Source: Thermoflexus hugenholtzii JAD2 (lineage in GTDB: Bacteria; Chloroflexota; Anaerolineae; Thermoflexales; Thermoflexaceae). Taken from it: 64,000 nucleotides of DNA. The first letter of the stretch is position 1. Every line of letters starts with the position of its first letter. Both the position numbers and the translations under genes were made by a program. Location: contig NZ_FYEK01000003.1 of the NCBI RefSeq assembly GCF_900187885.1, forward strand, positions 186,001 to 250,000, given 5' to 3'. Positions 55,789-63,841 of this stretch are shown piece by piece. The notes beneath the pieces were generated by a model. The model was not told where the DNA came from. It did not search any database and was given only the letters and a program-made list of their open reading frames with translations.

Positions 55789-56592
55789 ATGGCGCGTCGT
55801 CGCAAGCCCAAGCTGGCAGTCTGGAAGTTCGCCTCCTGCGATGGCTGCCAGCTGACCCTCCTGGACTGCGAGGATGAGCTGCTCACCCTGGCGGATGAGC
55901 TGGAGATCGCATACTTCCTGGAAGCCTCCCGGGCGGTCGTGCGCGGGCCCTATGACCTCTCCCTGGTCGAGGGGAGCATCTCCACCCCGGAGCAGGTGGA
56001 ACAGATCCGGGAGATCCGGCGCCAGAGCCGCTTCCTGGTGACCATCGGGGCCTGCGCCACCGCGGGTGGGATCCAGGCCCTGCGCAATTTCGCCGATGTG
56101 CGGGATTTTCTGGAGCAGGTCTACGCCCGACCGGAATACATCCGCACCCTGGAGAAATCCCTGCCCGCCTCCGCCTATGTGCCGGTGGATTTCGAGCTGC
56201 GGGGCTGCCCGATCGGGAAAGGCCCCCTGCTGGAGCTGATCAGCGCCTTCCTGAACGGGCGACGGCCCCAGATCCCGAACTACAGCGTGTGTGTCGAATG
56301 CAAGCGCCACGGGACGGTTTGCGTGATGGTCGCCCAGGGAACCCCCTGCCTGGGCCCGATCACCCAGGCCGGCTGCGGGGCCTTGTGCCCGGCGTATCGC
56401 CGCGGCTGCTACGGATGCTTCGGCCCGATGGAGACCCCCAACCCCCACAGCCTGGGGAACTGGTTGCTCGCGCGCGGGATGGCCGCGCCGGACCTGGTGC
56501 GGCTGCTCCGCACCTTCAACGCCTATGCCCCCGCCTTCAAGGAGGCAGGAGAGCGCTATGCCGGGATCGCGGAAGCTGACCGTTCGGGTTGA
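55789..56592 (+). CDS. hydD: [NiFe] hydrogenase small (delta) subunit
   Basis: A 267-residue small subunit. The proximal cluster motif begins at Cys17 and Cys20 ([18 protein letters not shown]), followed by IGACATAGG and RGCPIGK. C-terminal cysteines ([34 protein letters not shown]) provide medial and distal [4Fe-4S] ligands. No twin-arginine signal, consistent with a cytoplasmic enzyme. It overlaps the alpha gene by 35 bases. Confidence 0.95.
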   Translation: MARRRKPKLAVWKFASCDGCQLTLLDCEDELLTLADELEIAYFLEASRAVVRGPYDLSLVEGSISTPEQVEQIREIRRQSRFLVTIGACATAGGIQALRNFADVRDFLEQVYARPEYIRTLEKSLPASAYVPVDFELRGCPIGKGPLLELISAFLNGRRPQIPNYSVCVECKRHGTVCVMVAQGTPCLGPITQAGCGALCPAYRRGCYGCFGPMETPNPHSLGNWLLARGMAAPDLVRLLRTFNAYAPAFKEAGERYAGIAEADRSG

Positions 56593-57856
56593 GGCCCTGG
56601 CGCGGGTGGAAGGGGAAGGCGCCCTGCACCTGCGGGTTCACAACGGACAGGTGCGTGAGCTCCGCCTGGAGATCTATGAGCCCCCGCGGTTCTTCGAGGC
56701 CTTCCTGCGAGGCCGCCGCTTGGAGGAGGCGCCGGACATCACGGCGCGGATCTGCGGGATCTGCCCGGTGGCCTACCAGATGAGCGCGTGCAACGCCCTG
56801 GAAAGCCTCCTCGGTCTATCCGTGCGAGGCCCCCTTCGGGACCTGCGGCTGTTGCTTTACTACGGGGAATGGATCGAAAGCCATGCCCTCCACATGTTTC
56901 TGCTGCACCTGCCGGACTTCCTGGGTTATGAGAGCGCCCTCCACATGGCCCGGGATCACCCGGAGTGGGTGCAGAAGGGGCTTCAGATCAAGAAGGCGGG
57001 GAATGCCCTGCTGGCCCGCATCGGCGGCCGCGAGGTTCACCCCATCAACGTCCGCGTCGGGGGCTTCTATTCCGTCCCCTCGCGCCGCGCCCTCCTGGAA
57101 CACCAGGAGGATCTTGCCCGCGCTCGCGATCTCATGATTGAAGCCCTCCGCTGGATGGCCGGCCTGGAGTTTCCGGAGTTCGAGGAGGATTACGAGTTCG
57201 TGGCCCTTTCTCATCCCGAGGAATACGCCATCCTGGAGGGTCAGGTTCGTTTCAGCCATGGGCGGCTGGCCCCGGTCTCCGCCTTTGAGGAGATCATCGA
57301 GGAGATCCACATGCCCTACAGCAACGCCCTGCACGCGGTGATCCGGGGGCGCGGCAGCTATATGGTCGGCCCCCTGGCCCGGTTCAACCTGAACTTCTCC
57401 CAGCTCTCCCCCCTGGCCCAAGAGGTGGCGGCATCCATCGGCCTGATGCCGCCGGTGCGCAACCCCTTCCGCAGCCTCCTCGTCCGCGGCATCGAGGTGA
57501 TTCACGCCTGCGAGGAGGCCATGCGCCTCATCGACCGCTATGAGCCGCCGGATCGCCCCTTCGAGCCCTTCGAGGTCCAGGCGGGGACCGGCTTTGGGGC
57601 CAGCGAGGCCCCGCGCGGGCTCCTGTATCACCGCTATCGGATCAACGCGGAAGGCCTCATCGAGGAAGCGCGGATCATCCCGCCCACCTCCCAGAACCAG
57701 CGCCGCATCGAGGACGATCTGCGCAAACTGGTGCCGCAGCTGCTCTCCCTGCCCCGGGATGCCCTCACGTGGCGCTGCGAGCAGGCCATCCGGAACTACG
57801 ATCCCTGCATCTCCTGCGCCACGCACTTCTTGCGGTTGGAGCTTGTGGAGGAATGA
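56558..57856 (+). CDS. hydA: [NiFe] hydrogenase large (alpha) subunit
   Basis: A 432-residue catalytic subunit holding the NiFe(CN)2CO centre. The L1 motif is ARICGICP with Cys65 and Cys68, and L2 is DPCISCATH with Cys417 and Cys420. The nine residues after His423 (FLRLELVEE) are the short C-terminal peptide expected to be removed by the downstream endopeptidase. The absence of membrane parts and the partner genes place it in group 3b. Start ATG 56558 has AAGGAGG upstream; earlier ATGs do not. Confidence 0.96.
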   Translation: MPGSRKLTVRVEALARVEGEGALHLRVHNGQVRELRLEIYEPPRFFEAFLRGRRLEEAPDITARICGICPVAYQMSACNALESLLGLSVRGPLRDLRLLLYYGEWIESHALHMFLLHLPDFLGYESALHMARDHPEWVQKGLQIKKAGNALLARIGGREVHPINVRVGGFYSVPSRRALLEHQEDLARARDLMIEALRWMAGLEFPEFEEDYEFVALSHPEEYAILEGQVRFSHGRLAPVSAFEEIIEEIHMPYSNALHAVIRGRGSYMVGPLARFNLNFSQLSPLAQEVAASIGLMPPVRNPFRSLLVRGIEVIHACEEAMRLIDRYEPPDRPFEPFEVQAGTGFGASEAPRGLLYHRYRINAEGLIEEARIIPPTSQNQRRIEDDLRKLVPQLLSLPRDALTWRCEQAIRNYDPCISCATHFLRLELVEE

Positions 57857-58350
57857 GCACGGGTCCCCGCTGGGCGCTCATCGGCCTCGGAAATCCGATG
57901 CGAAGGGATGATGGAGCAGGCCCGTGGGTGGCCGCGCAGCTTCGAGGAAGGGGCTGGCCGGATCTCCGGATCATCCGGATGGAGCTCCCGGATCCGATGA
58001 TGCTGGCCGAGGCATGGGAGGAGGCGGAGATCGCCTGGATCGTGGACGCGGTGGAGGCCGATGCGCCGCCCGGAACACTCCTTCGGATCCGAGGCGATCG
58101 TCTCCGGACGGATCTCCGTCCGCGCGGGCTCTCCACCCACGGGTTGGATCTGCTGGAAGCGATCGCCCTGGCCCGGACGCTGGGGCCATCCCCCCGACGG
58201 GTGATCCTCTATGGGATCATCGGGGCGGACTTCGGGTTCGGAGAGGGGCTGTCCCCCGCCGTGGAGGCCGGCGCCCGCCGCCTCCTCCGCCGGCTGGAGC
58301 GCCTGATCACCCGGCTGAATAAAATATCCAGCGAGTCCCACTCCGGATGA
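57853..58350 (+). CDS. Hydrogenase maturation endopeptidase (HyaD/HycI family)
   Basis: A 165-residue nickel-dependent C-terminal processing protease. It has the family start LIGLGNPMRRDDGAGPWVA with the metal-binding Asp region, DAVEADAPPGTL and STHGLDLLEAI with the conserved His. It overlaps the alpha-subunit stop (ATGA), which supports a role in cleaving the FLRLELVEE tail. It ends the operon, and the diverged CRISPR repeat lies 22 bases further on. Confidence 0.92.
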   Translation: MSTGPRWALIGLGNPMRRDDGAGPWVAAQLRGRGWPDLRIIRMELPDPMMLAEAWEEAEIAWIVDAVEADAPPGTLLRIRGDRLRTDLRPRGLSTHGLDLLEAIALARTLGPSPRRVILYGIIGADFGFGEGLSPAVEAGARRLLRRLERLITRLNKISSESHSG

Positions 58351-58372
58351 GATCATCTCCCACAAATGGTGC

Positions 58373-58409
58373 CTTGCAGCGCCGAGGGCCGCTTTCAGGG
58401 GATTGCGGA
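58373..58409 (+). repeat. Isolated diverged CRISPR repeat (R0)
   Basis: A 37-base copy of the array repeat with 31 identities, in the same orientation, 455 bases before the first true repeat and 22 bases after the hydrogenase operon. Differences are at repeat positions 8, 15, 16, 20, 36 and 37. No second repeat follows at spacer distance. On the opposite strand it would be an anti-repeat to the crRNA. Confidence 0.7.
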
Positions 58410-58536
58410 TTGGGTTACTTTGTCCATCATTTTCTCCACCCGGATTTACCCGCTGCCCCGCGCGCCGGCGACGCATCCGGCGCATCGGCCCGTCCTCCCT
58501 CTGAGAGGACCCGAACGTTTGGGCGATCTAAACAGT

Positions 58537-58579
58537 CCGCGAATCCCCTTATCCCCGCAAAACCCGGGGGGATTCGCGG
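58537..58579. repeat. Leader hairpin 1
   Basis: CCGCGAATCCCC (58537-58548) pairs with GGGGATTCGCGG (58568-58579). Confidence 0.55.
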
Positions 58580-58681
58580 AAATTGATGAAAACCAACCGA
58601 AAGGGACACCCATATATCCGGTCCCGAGTCCCCCGATCCGCCAGATATGGGGGTTCCCCAGAGGGGCATCGGGGCGGGTTT

Positions 58682-58724
58682 CCGCGAATCGCCCGGAAAG
58701 CCGATTTCCGGGGGGGATTCGCGG
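58682..58724. repeat. Leader hairpin 2, same arms as hairpin 1
   Basis: CCGCGAATC (58682-58690) pairs with GATTCGCGG (58716-58724). The same-span repeat of arms 145 bases after hairpin 1 makes chance unlikely. Confidence 0.5.
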
Positions 58725-58750
58725 CCTCGACGATGGCTTGGGAAACATCC

Positions 58751-58779
58751 TTGACAAACCGACGAGAAAGTGGTAAAAA
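58751..58779 (+). promoter_or_regulatory. CRISPR array promoter
   Basis: TTGACA (58751-58756) and TAAAAA (58774-58779) are 17 bases apart and about 86 bases before the first repeat. A perfect -35 in a GC-rich genome supports transcription on plus. Confidence 0.6.
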
Positions 58780-58864
58780 TAGAGCCAGAAGCCGGAAGGG
58801 GATAAGCGGACCGGAGGATCCGGCTCATAAAGGGGAACCCTCAACGGAAAGAGGCTTCGGGGCC

Positions 58865-59735
58865 CTTGCAGTGCCGAGACCCGTTTTCAGGGGATTGCGA
58901 CGCGGGATCCCCGGGGGCGCCGAAGCGATGCCGGCCCGCAAACTTGCAGTGCCGAGACCCGTTTTCAGGGGATTGCGACGCTGACTTTGGCCACAGGTCG
59001 ATTTGTCTCCATTCGGATATTCTTGCAGTGCCGAGACCCGTTTTCAGGGGATTGCGACTTGGTGGTGGGGCTGATGTCCAGCTCCCGCAGCGAACTTCTT
59101 GCAGTGCCGAGACCCGTTTTCAGGGGATTGCGACGGGGTCCGGTTGCGGATCATGGATTCCTCCCCTCCTTCAGGATCTCCTTGCAGTGCCGAGACCCGT
59201 TTTCAGGGGATTGCGACCCATTTTATGGAGGAGTTCGATCGCGCGCTCTCCGGCAATCTTGCAGTGCCGAGACCCGTTTTCAGGGGATTGCGACCTACGC
59301 CTGTTCGAATCTGCGCTTTATGAATTGAGCCGAGTGGTCTTGCAGTGCCGAGACCCGTTTTCAGGGGATTGCGACGGCGCTCCTTCCGAACCGCTTCGGC
59401 GGCGAGATAATCTCCCTTGCAGTGCCGAGACCCGTTTTCAGGGGATTGCGACACAGTCATTTGATTTGCCCGATTCCTCTTTGAGCAGAGACCTCTTGCA
59501 GTGCCGAGACCCGTTTTCAGGGGATTGCGACGCGGCCCAGCGAATGATATCGGCTGGGATGTTTCCTTCTTGCAGTGCCGAGACCCGTTTTCAGGGGATT
59601 GCAACGTCGGGGCGATCTGTCGGGTCGCCCTCACCCGTTTTCAGAGGATTGCGAAGTGGACCTCTTCTCCCGGGCGTTGAATCTCATTGGGGGTCATCCT
59701 TGCAGTGCCGAGACCCGTTTTCAGGGGATCGCAAC
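58865..59735 (+). CRISPR. CRISPR array, twelve repeats of 37 bp
   Basis: Repeat unit begins CTTGCAGTGCCGAGACCC and ends TTTTCAGGGGATTGCGAC. Repeats start at 58865, 58943, 59022, 59098, 59181, 59258, 59339, 59416, 59495, 59569, about 59619 and 59699. The first nine are identical. The tenth has one change (GCAAC end). The eleventh has lost its 5' part and is preceded by only 13 bases of spacer. The twelfth has two changes. Intact spacers are 37-46 bases. The repeat carries a short CCC/GGG stem and an ATTGCGAC 3' end, typical of type I or III systems. No cas gene lies in the window. The last repeats decay away from the leader. Confidence 0.96.
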
Positions 59736-59775
59736 TCCCTCCTTTCACCCCGATCGGCTGGAACGCATCGCTCGG

Positions 59776-60570
59776 ATGGAAGCGGGGCACTTCTGGTTTG
59801 TCGGGCGCCGGGCTATCCTCCAGCACTGGCTGAGACGGATCGCCCTCCCGGCGGAGGGGCTGGTTCTGGATGCAGGCTGTGGAACCGGGTGGACGGTCCG
59901 CTGGCTGGCCGATCAGGGTTTCCGCGTGATGGGCGTGGATGTGCTGTCGGATGGCCTAAGAGATTTAAAGGCCCGGGCGCCTTCCCTGGCTCTGGTCCAG
60001 GGCGACGCCAGGCGGCTTCCTCTTCGCGCGGGCGGCGTATTCGCAGTCCTGCTGCTGGACGTTCTGGAGCACCTGGAGGATCACGAGGCGCTGCAGGAGG
60101 CGCAGCGCGTGCTGAAGCCCGGGGGATGGGTGCTCCTCTCCGTCCCCGCCTTCCCGTGGCTCTGGAGCGCCCGGGATCGGGAGGCCGGGCATCGCCGGCG
60201 TTACACCCCAATGATGCTTCGAAGCCGCTTGAAGGAAGCAGGATTTCGCATTATAGACATGCGGTTTTACATGTTCCTGCTCTTCCCCCTGATCCTGGCA
60301 AGCCGATGGGCCGGGCGCCACCACCCGGGATTCCAGGGCTTCGAGGAGCGTCCTTCCCGATGGTTGAACCGCCTGCTGCTCCAGGTGGTGCGCCTGGAAG
60401 TCGCCATGGGGCGCTGGATACGATGGCCCTGGGGTTCAACCCTGCTCGCGCTGGCGCGCAAGGATCCCCTTTGCCAGAGTCGGAACCCCGGGTTGGATGG
60501 GGCATCGCCTCAGGCGGGCGAAGATGCAGGCGCCCCTGAACCTCCCTCATCAAAGGCCGGCGCACCATGA
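59776..60570 (+). CDS. Class I SAM-dependent methyltransferase, N-terminus possibly clipped by the CRISPR array
   Basis: A protein of at least 264 residues. SAM motif I is LVLDAGCGTGWTVRWLAD with acidic GVDVLS, followed by QGDARRLPL, LLLDVLEHLEDHE and LKPGGWVLLSVPAFPWLW, and a C-terminal region with two hydrophobic stretches. The family normally has about 25 residues before the HFWFVGRR motif. Matching sequence (HPDRLERIARMEAGHFWF) extends upstream of the ATG at 59776 to within a few codons of the last repeat at 59735, with no ATG or ribosome site there. The true start may lie in or be removed by the array. It overlaps the aldolase gene by four bases. Confidence 0.75.
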   Translation: MEAGHFWFVGRRAILQHWLRRIALPAEGLVLDAGCGTGWTVRWLADQGFRVMGVDVLSDGLRDLKARAPSLALVQGDARRLPLRAGGVFAVLLLDVLEHLEDHEALQEAQRVLKPGGWVLLSVPAFPWLWSARDREAGHRRRYTPMMLRSRLKEAGFRIIDMRFYMFLLFPLILASRWAGRHHPGFQGFEERPSRWLNRLLLQVVRLEVAMGRWIRWPWGSTLLALARKDPLCQSRNPGLDGASPQAGEDAGAPEPPSSKAGAP

Positions 60571-61430
60571 ATGAAATCACAAGTCCCCTGAGGAGTTTCG
60601 ATCTTTTCCTGTTCTCCACCGACCCGGATCTGATCCGCCCAGCGATAGCAGGCGGAGCGGCCGGCGTGGTGGTGGATTGGGAGCATATCGGCAAGGCGGA
60701 ACGCCAGGCGGGCTTCGACACCCAGATCAACCACGACACCCCGGAGGACCTGCGACGGGTTCGCGCCTGCACGACTGCCCGCGTCCTGTGCCGGATCAAC
60801 GCCTTCGGCCCTTGGACCCAAAAGGAGATCGAGGCCGCCGTGCAGGCCGGCGCTGACGAGATCCTGCTCCCCATGGTCCGCTCCGTAGAGGAGGTAGAGC
60901 GGGCCCTGGAATGGATCAGGGGACGATGTGGGCTCGGGATCCTGATCGAAACGCGAAAGGCGGTGGCTATTTGCGAGCGCCTGGCCTGTCTTCCCCTCAC
61001 CCGGGCTTACCTGGGGCTGCACGATCTGGCTATCGAGCGAAGAACCCCCAACCCGTTCCGGGCGATCTCGGATGGGCTTGTGGAGCGGGTCCGGTCCGCC
61101 TTCTCCATCCCCTTCGGCTTCGCGGGGCTCACCCTTCCGGATCGCGGCTTTCCCATCCCCTGTCGTCTGCTGATCGCGGAGATGGCCCGACTGGGCTGTT
61201 CGTTCTCGTTCCTACGGCGTTCCTTCTTGCGCGATATCGTGGGCCGGGATCCCCGGATGGAGATCCCACGGATCCTGGAGGCGCTGCGGGAGGCTTTCCG
61301 GCAACCGCCTCCGACACGGGAGGCTATGCATCAGGAGCTCCTGCGCGTCATCGAGGAAGCGGACGCTTTGTTTTCAAACCGCAATCGGATGGTGCGTTTA
61401 TGGCCGATCTCCAGGGCGCGCCTATCCTGA
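60567..61430 (+). CDS. HpcH/HpaI aldolase/citrate lyase-like protein
   Basis: A 287-residue (beta/alpha)8 enzyme. Characteristic elements are GAAGVVVDWEHIGK, RVLCRINAFG, AGADEILLPMVRSVEEVE, GLGILIETRKAV (metal Glu) and AYLGLHDLAIERR (metal Asp). Such enzymes cleave or form 2-keto-3-deoxy acids with a divalent metal. It starts overlapping the methyltransferase stop and lies in a glycan operon, suggesting synthesis of an unusual keto-deoxy sugar, though substrate is unknown. Confidence 0.8.
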   Translation: MNEITSPLRSFDLFLFSTDPDLIRPAIAGGAAGVVVDWEHIGKAERQAGFDTQINHDTPEDLRRVRACTTARVLCRINAFGPWTQKEIEAAVQAGADEILLPMVRSVEEVERALEWIRGRCGLGILIETRKAVAICERLACLPLTRAYLGLHDLAIERRTPNPFRAISDGLVERVRSAFSIPFGFAGLTLPDRGFPIPCRLLIAEMARLGCSFSFLRRSFLRDIVGRDPRMEIPRILEALREAFRQPPPTREAMHQELLRVIEEADALFSNRNRMVRLWPISRARLS

Positions 61431-62350
61431 TCACCGGCGGGGCTGGCTTCATCGGCGCCCACCTGACGCGCCGCCTGCTGGAGGCCGGGGCGCGGGTCCA
61501 CCTCATCGTCCGACCGAGCACCGATCTCAGGCGCCTGGCCGGGATGATGGATCAGGTTTCGATCCACCGCGGGGACCTCTTGGATGCGGGAGAGGTGCGG
61601 GAGGTGGTAGCGAACGTGCGCCCCCGCTGGATTTTCCATCTCGCCTTCCGACGCGGGCATCCGCACACGCCAGAGGAACGCCTGGGGTTCCTGCGGTCCA
61701 GTCTCATGGGCACCGCGCACCTGCTGGAGGCGGCGCGGGATAGCGGAATCACCCGTTTGATCCACATCGGAAGCTCCCTGGAATACGGCCCGTATCCGCG
61801 GGCGATCCGTGAGCGGGACCCTTTGCGCCCGACAACCGACCGGGGAGTTGCGAAGGCCGCGGCCAGCCTGCTGGTGGCTTTTTACGCCCGGGCCTTTGGA
61901 CTGCCCGCGGTTATCCTTCGCCCATTTTCCGTCTATGGGCCCGGCCAGCCTCCGGAGCAGCTCATCCCCACGCTGCTCCGCGCCGCCCTCACCGGGGAGG
62001 AGGTCCGCCTGACCGTGCCCGGTTATCGGCATGATTTCGTCTTCGTCGAGGACGTGGTGGAGGCATGCCTGCGCGCCGTCGCGCGATCGGTCCGGCCGGG
62101 GGAAGCCTTCAACATCGGCACCGGCATCCAGTGGACCAATGAGGAGGTGGCCGCATGGGTGGAATCCATCACCGGCCGACCCCTTCGCCTGCGGATCGGC
62201 GCCCATCCTCCTAGCCCGCCGGACACCTCCTGTTGGGTTGCGGATATCCGGAAGGCCCAACGCCGACTGCAATGGTCACCCCGGTGGGATCTGCCCGCCG
62301 GCTTGCGAAGGACCCTGGAATGGATGCAACGCCATGGAGATCCGGCCTGA
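61400..62350 (+). CDS. NAD-dependent sugar-nucleotide epimerase/dehydratase
   Basis: A 316-residue extended SDR. Coenzyme motif LITGGAGFIGAHLTRRL. The catalytic Ser is in HIGSSLEYG; the usual YxxxK is replaced by a segment reading GVAKAAASLL, so the Tyr is missing and mechanism may differ. Substrate region PFSVYGPGQPPEQLIP and C-terminal WVADIRKAQRRLQWSPRWDL are typical. It overlaps the aldolase by 31 bases and the GT2 by 17 bases. Confidence 0.85.
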   Translation: MADLQGAPILITGGAGFIGAHLTRRLLEAGARVHLIVRPSTDLRRLAGMMDQVSIHRGDLLDAGEVREVVANVRPRWIFHLAFRRGHPHTPEERLGFLRSSLMGTAHLLEAARDSGITRLIHIGSSLEYGPYPRAIRERDPLRPTTDRGVAKAAASLLVAFYARAFGLPAVILRPFSVYGPGQPPEQLIPTLLRAALTGEEVRLTVPGYRHDFVFVEDVVEACLRAVARSVRPGEAFNIGTGIQWTNEEVAAWVESITGRPLRLRIGAHPPSPPDTSCWVADIRKAQRRLQWSPRWDLPAGLRRTLEWMQRHGDPA

Positions 62351-63116
62351 GATCAGCGTGGTCATTCCGATCTTCCGGAACCGGGAAACCCTCTATCCCC
62401 TGTATGCACGCCTGCAATCCGTCCTGGACGGGGCGGGCTGGTCCTGGGAACTGATCGCCGTCCACGACGCCTGCCCCGAGGGCTCCCTAAAGGTGCTGCG
62501 GGAGCTCGCCGCGAACGACGAACGGGTTCGGATCCTGGATCTCCCTCGAAACGTCGGCCAGCATCGCGCCATCTGGATTGGCTTGCATGAAGTGCGAGGT
62601 CGGTATGTGGTGGTAATGGACGCGGACCTTCAAGATCCACCCGAGGCGATCCCGCTCCTTCGTCGGACGCTGGAGGACAGCGGGGGCCGCTGTTCGGTTG
62701 TCTTCGCTGGACGGCGCGGGCGCTATGAAGGGATCACCCGGTTGCTCACCTCCTGGCTGTTCAAGAGGGTGCTTTATCTGGTGTGCGGGGTGCCCGTGGA
62801 CGCGGGGGCCTTCTGCCTCATGGAGCGCCGGGTGGTAGAGACCTTGAGGCGCTGGGATCCGCCGGAACCGCACCTGCCCACGCTCATCGCCTGTGCCGGA
62901 TTCCCCGCCTGTGTCATCCCGGTTCTCCGCTCCCCACGCCCCAGTGGGCGCTCCGCATATACGGCCCGGATGCGCTGGCGCCTGGGCTGGCGGATCCTGC
63001 GCTCCGCGTGGGCGCTGAAACGGAACCCCGCGCGATTCCTTCGCCATGCCTCCCCGCCTCCGTTCGGACCCGGAGAGGGAATCCCTGGGGGCTGCAACCA
63101 TCCCGACGGGCCATGA
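62334..63116 (+). CDS. Glycosyltransferase family 2 (DPM1/GtrB-like)
   Basis: A 260-residue GT2. SVVIPIFRNRETLYPLYARL forms the nucleotide-binding start and VMDADLQDPPE the DxD metal motif. RPSGRSAYTARMRWRLGWRI is the typical post-catalytic helix. It lacks the two C-terminal membrane helices of GtrB, so it is a soluble or peripheral enzyme that probably charges a polyprenyl phosphate for a GT-C. It overlaps neighbours on both sides. Confidence 0.85.
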   Translation: MEIRPEISVVIPIFRNRETLYPLYARLQSVLDGAGWSWELIAVHDACPEGSLKVLRELAANDERVRILDLPRNVGQHRAIWIGLHEVRGRYVVVMDADLQDPPEAIPLLRRTLEDSGGRCSVVFAGRRGRYEGITRLLTSWLFKRVLYLVCGVPVDAGAFCLMERRVVETLRRWDPPEPHLPTLIACAGFPACVIPVLRSPRPSGRSAYTARMRWRLGWRILRSAWALKRNPARFLRHASPPPFGPGEGIPGGCNHPDGP

Positions 63117-63841
63117 GGATGATCAATCCGATCGAAGCGCACAACCGGCTCCAGCAGGAATATTTCGGACGTCGCATCAAACCGACGATGCGGCCGGAGC
63201 GGACTCCTTACGTACTCCGACAAGTAGAGGAGGTCATCCGCTTCGGCGATCTCCGGCCGGGGGAAGTGATCCTGGACGTGGGGTGCGGGATGGGACGCCA
63301 CGCATTCCTCCTGGCCGAGCGGGGCTTCCGAGTAGAGGGTCTGGAGCTTTCCCCGTTCCTGATCGAGCGAATGCGAGAATTCGACGGCGGACGCTATAAC
63401 ATTCCAGTTTACTGTGCGGACATCCACTGTTGTCCGCCCGAGCTACATGGACGTTACGATGCTCTGGTCGGCTTTTTCGTCCTGCATCATCTTGCTGACT
63501 TACCGCAAGCCTTCCGCTCCATGGCCCGGCTCCTAAGGCCAGGAGGCCGCGTGGTCTTCCTTGAGCCCAATCCCCTCAACCCGCTCTATTACATCCAGAT
63601 CCTCATCACCCCCGGGATGTCTTGGTCTGCGGAACGGGGGATTTTAAACATGCGCCCTCACCAGATCTCCCGGGCGATGGAGCAGGCGGGCCTGCGGTTG
63701 ACCGCAACGGCGCGCTACGGCTTTTTCCCTCCCTTCTTGTCCAACCATCCATGGGGAGGCCTTCTGGAGCGGATCCTGGAGAAAGCGCTGCTGTGGCGTC
63801 CCTTCCTGCCCTTCCAGCTGTTCCGAGGGGAACCGCGATGA
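63113..63841 (+). CDS. Class I SAM-dependent methyltransferase
   Basis: A 242-residue methyltransferase. SAM motif VILDVGCGMGRHAFLLAERG with GLELS, then LVGFFVLHHLADLPQAF and LRPGGRVVFLEPNPLNPLYY. It overlaps the GT2 stop (ATGA) and the next start likewise. It probably methylates a sugar or lipid of the operon's product. Confidence 0.85.
   Translation: MRMINPIEAHNRLQQEYFGRRIKPTMRPERTPYVLRQVEEVIRFGDLRPGEVILDVGCGMGRHAFLLAERGFRVEGLELSPFLIERMREFDGGRYNIPVYCADIHCCPPELHGRYDALVGFFVLHHLADLPQAFRSMARLLRPGGRVVFLEPNPLNPLYYIQILITPGMSWSAERGILNMRPHQISRAMEQAGLRLTATARYGFFPPFLSNHPWGGLLERILEKALLWRPFLPFQLFRGEPR

Larger units (their letters stand above)
58410..58864 (+). promoter_or_regulatory. CRISPR leader region
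   Basis: 455 bases without a gene, upstream of the first repeat. It contains two hairpins built from the same arms (58537-58579 and 58682-58724) and a promoter. Its place as leader follows from perfect repeats at this side, decayed repeats at the other, and a repeat ending in ATTGCGAC, the expected crRNA 5' handle. Confidence 0.65.

Noticed and set aside
58373-58409. tracrRNA anti-repeat of a type II system
   Set aside because: No Cas9 is present, and the repeat length and ATTGCGAC end fit type I/III; kept only as a low-probability alternative.
58866-60539. Open frame of 557 codons running through the CRISPR array
   Set aside because: It only translates the repeat over and over (CRDPFSGDCD) and then runs out of frame through the methyltransferase gene.
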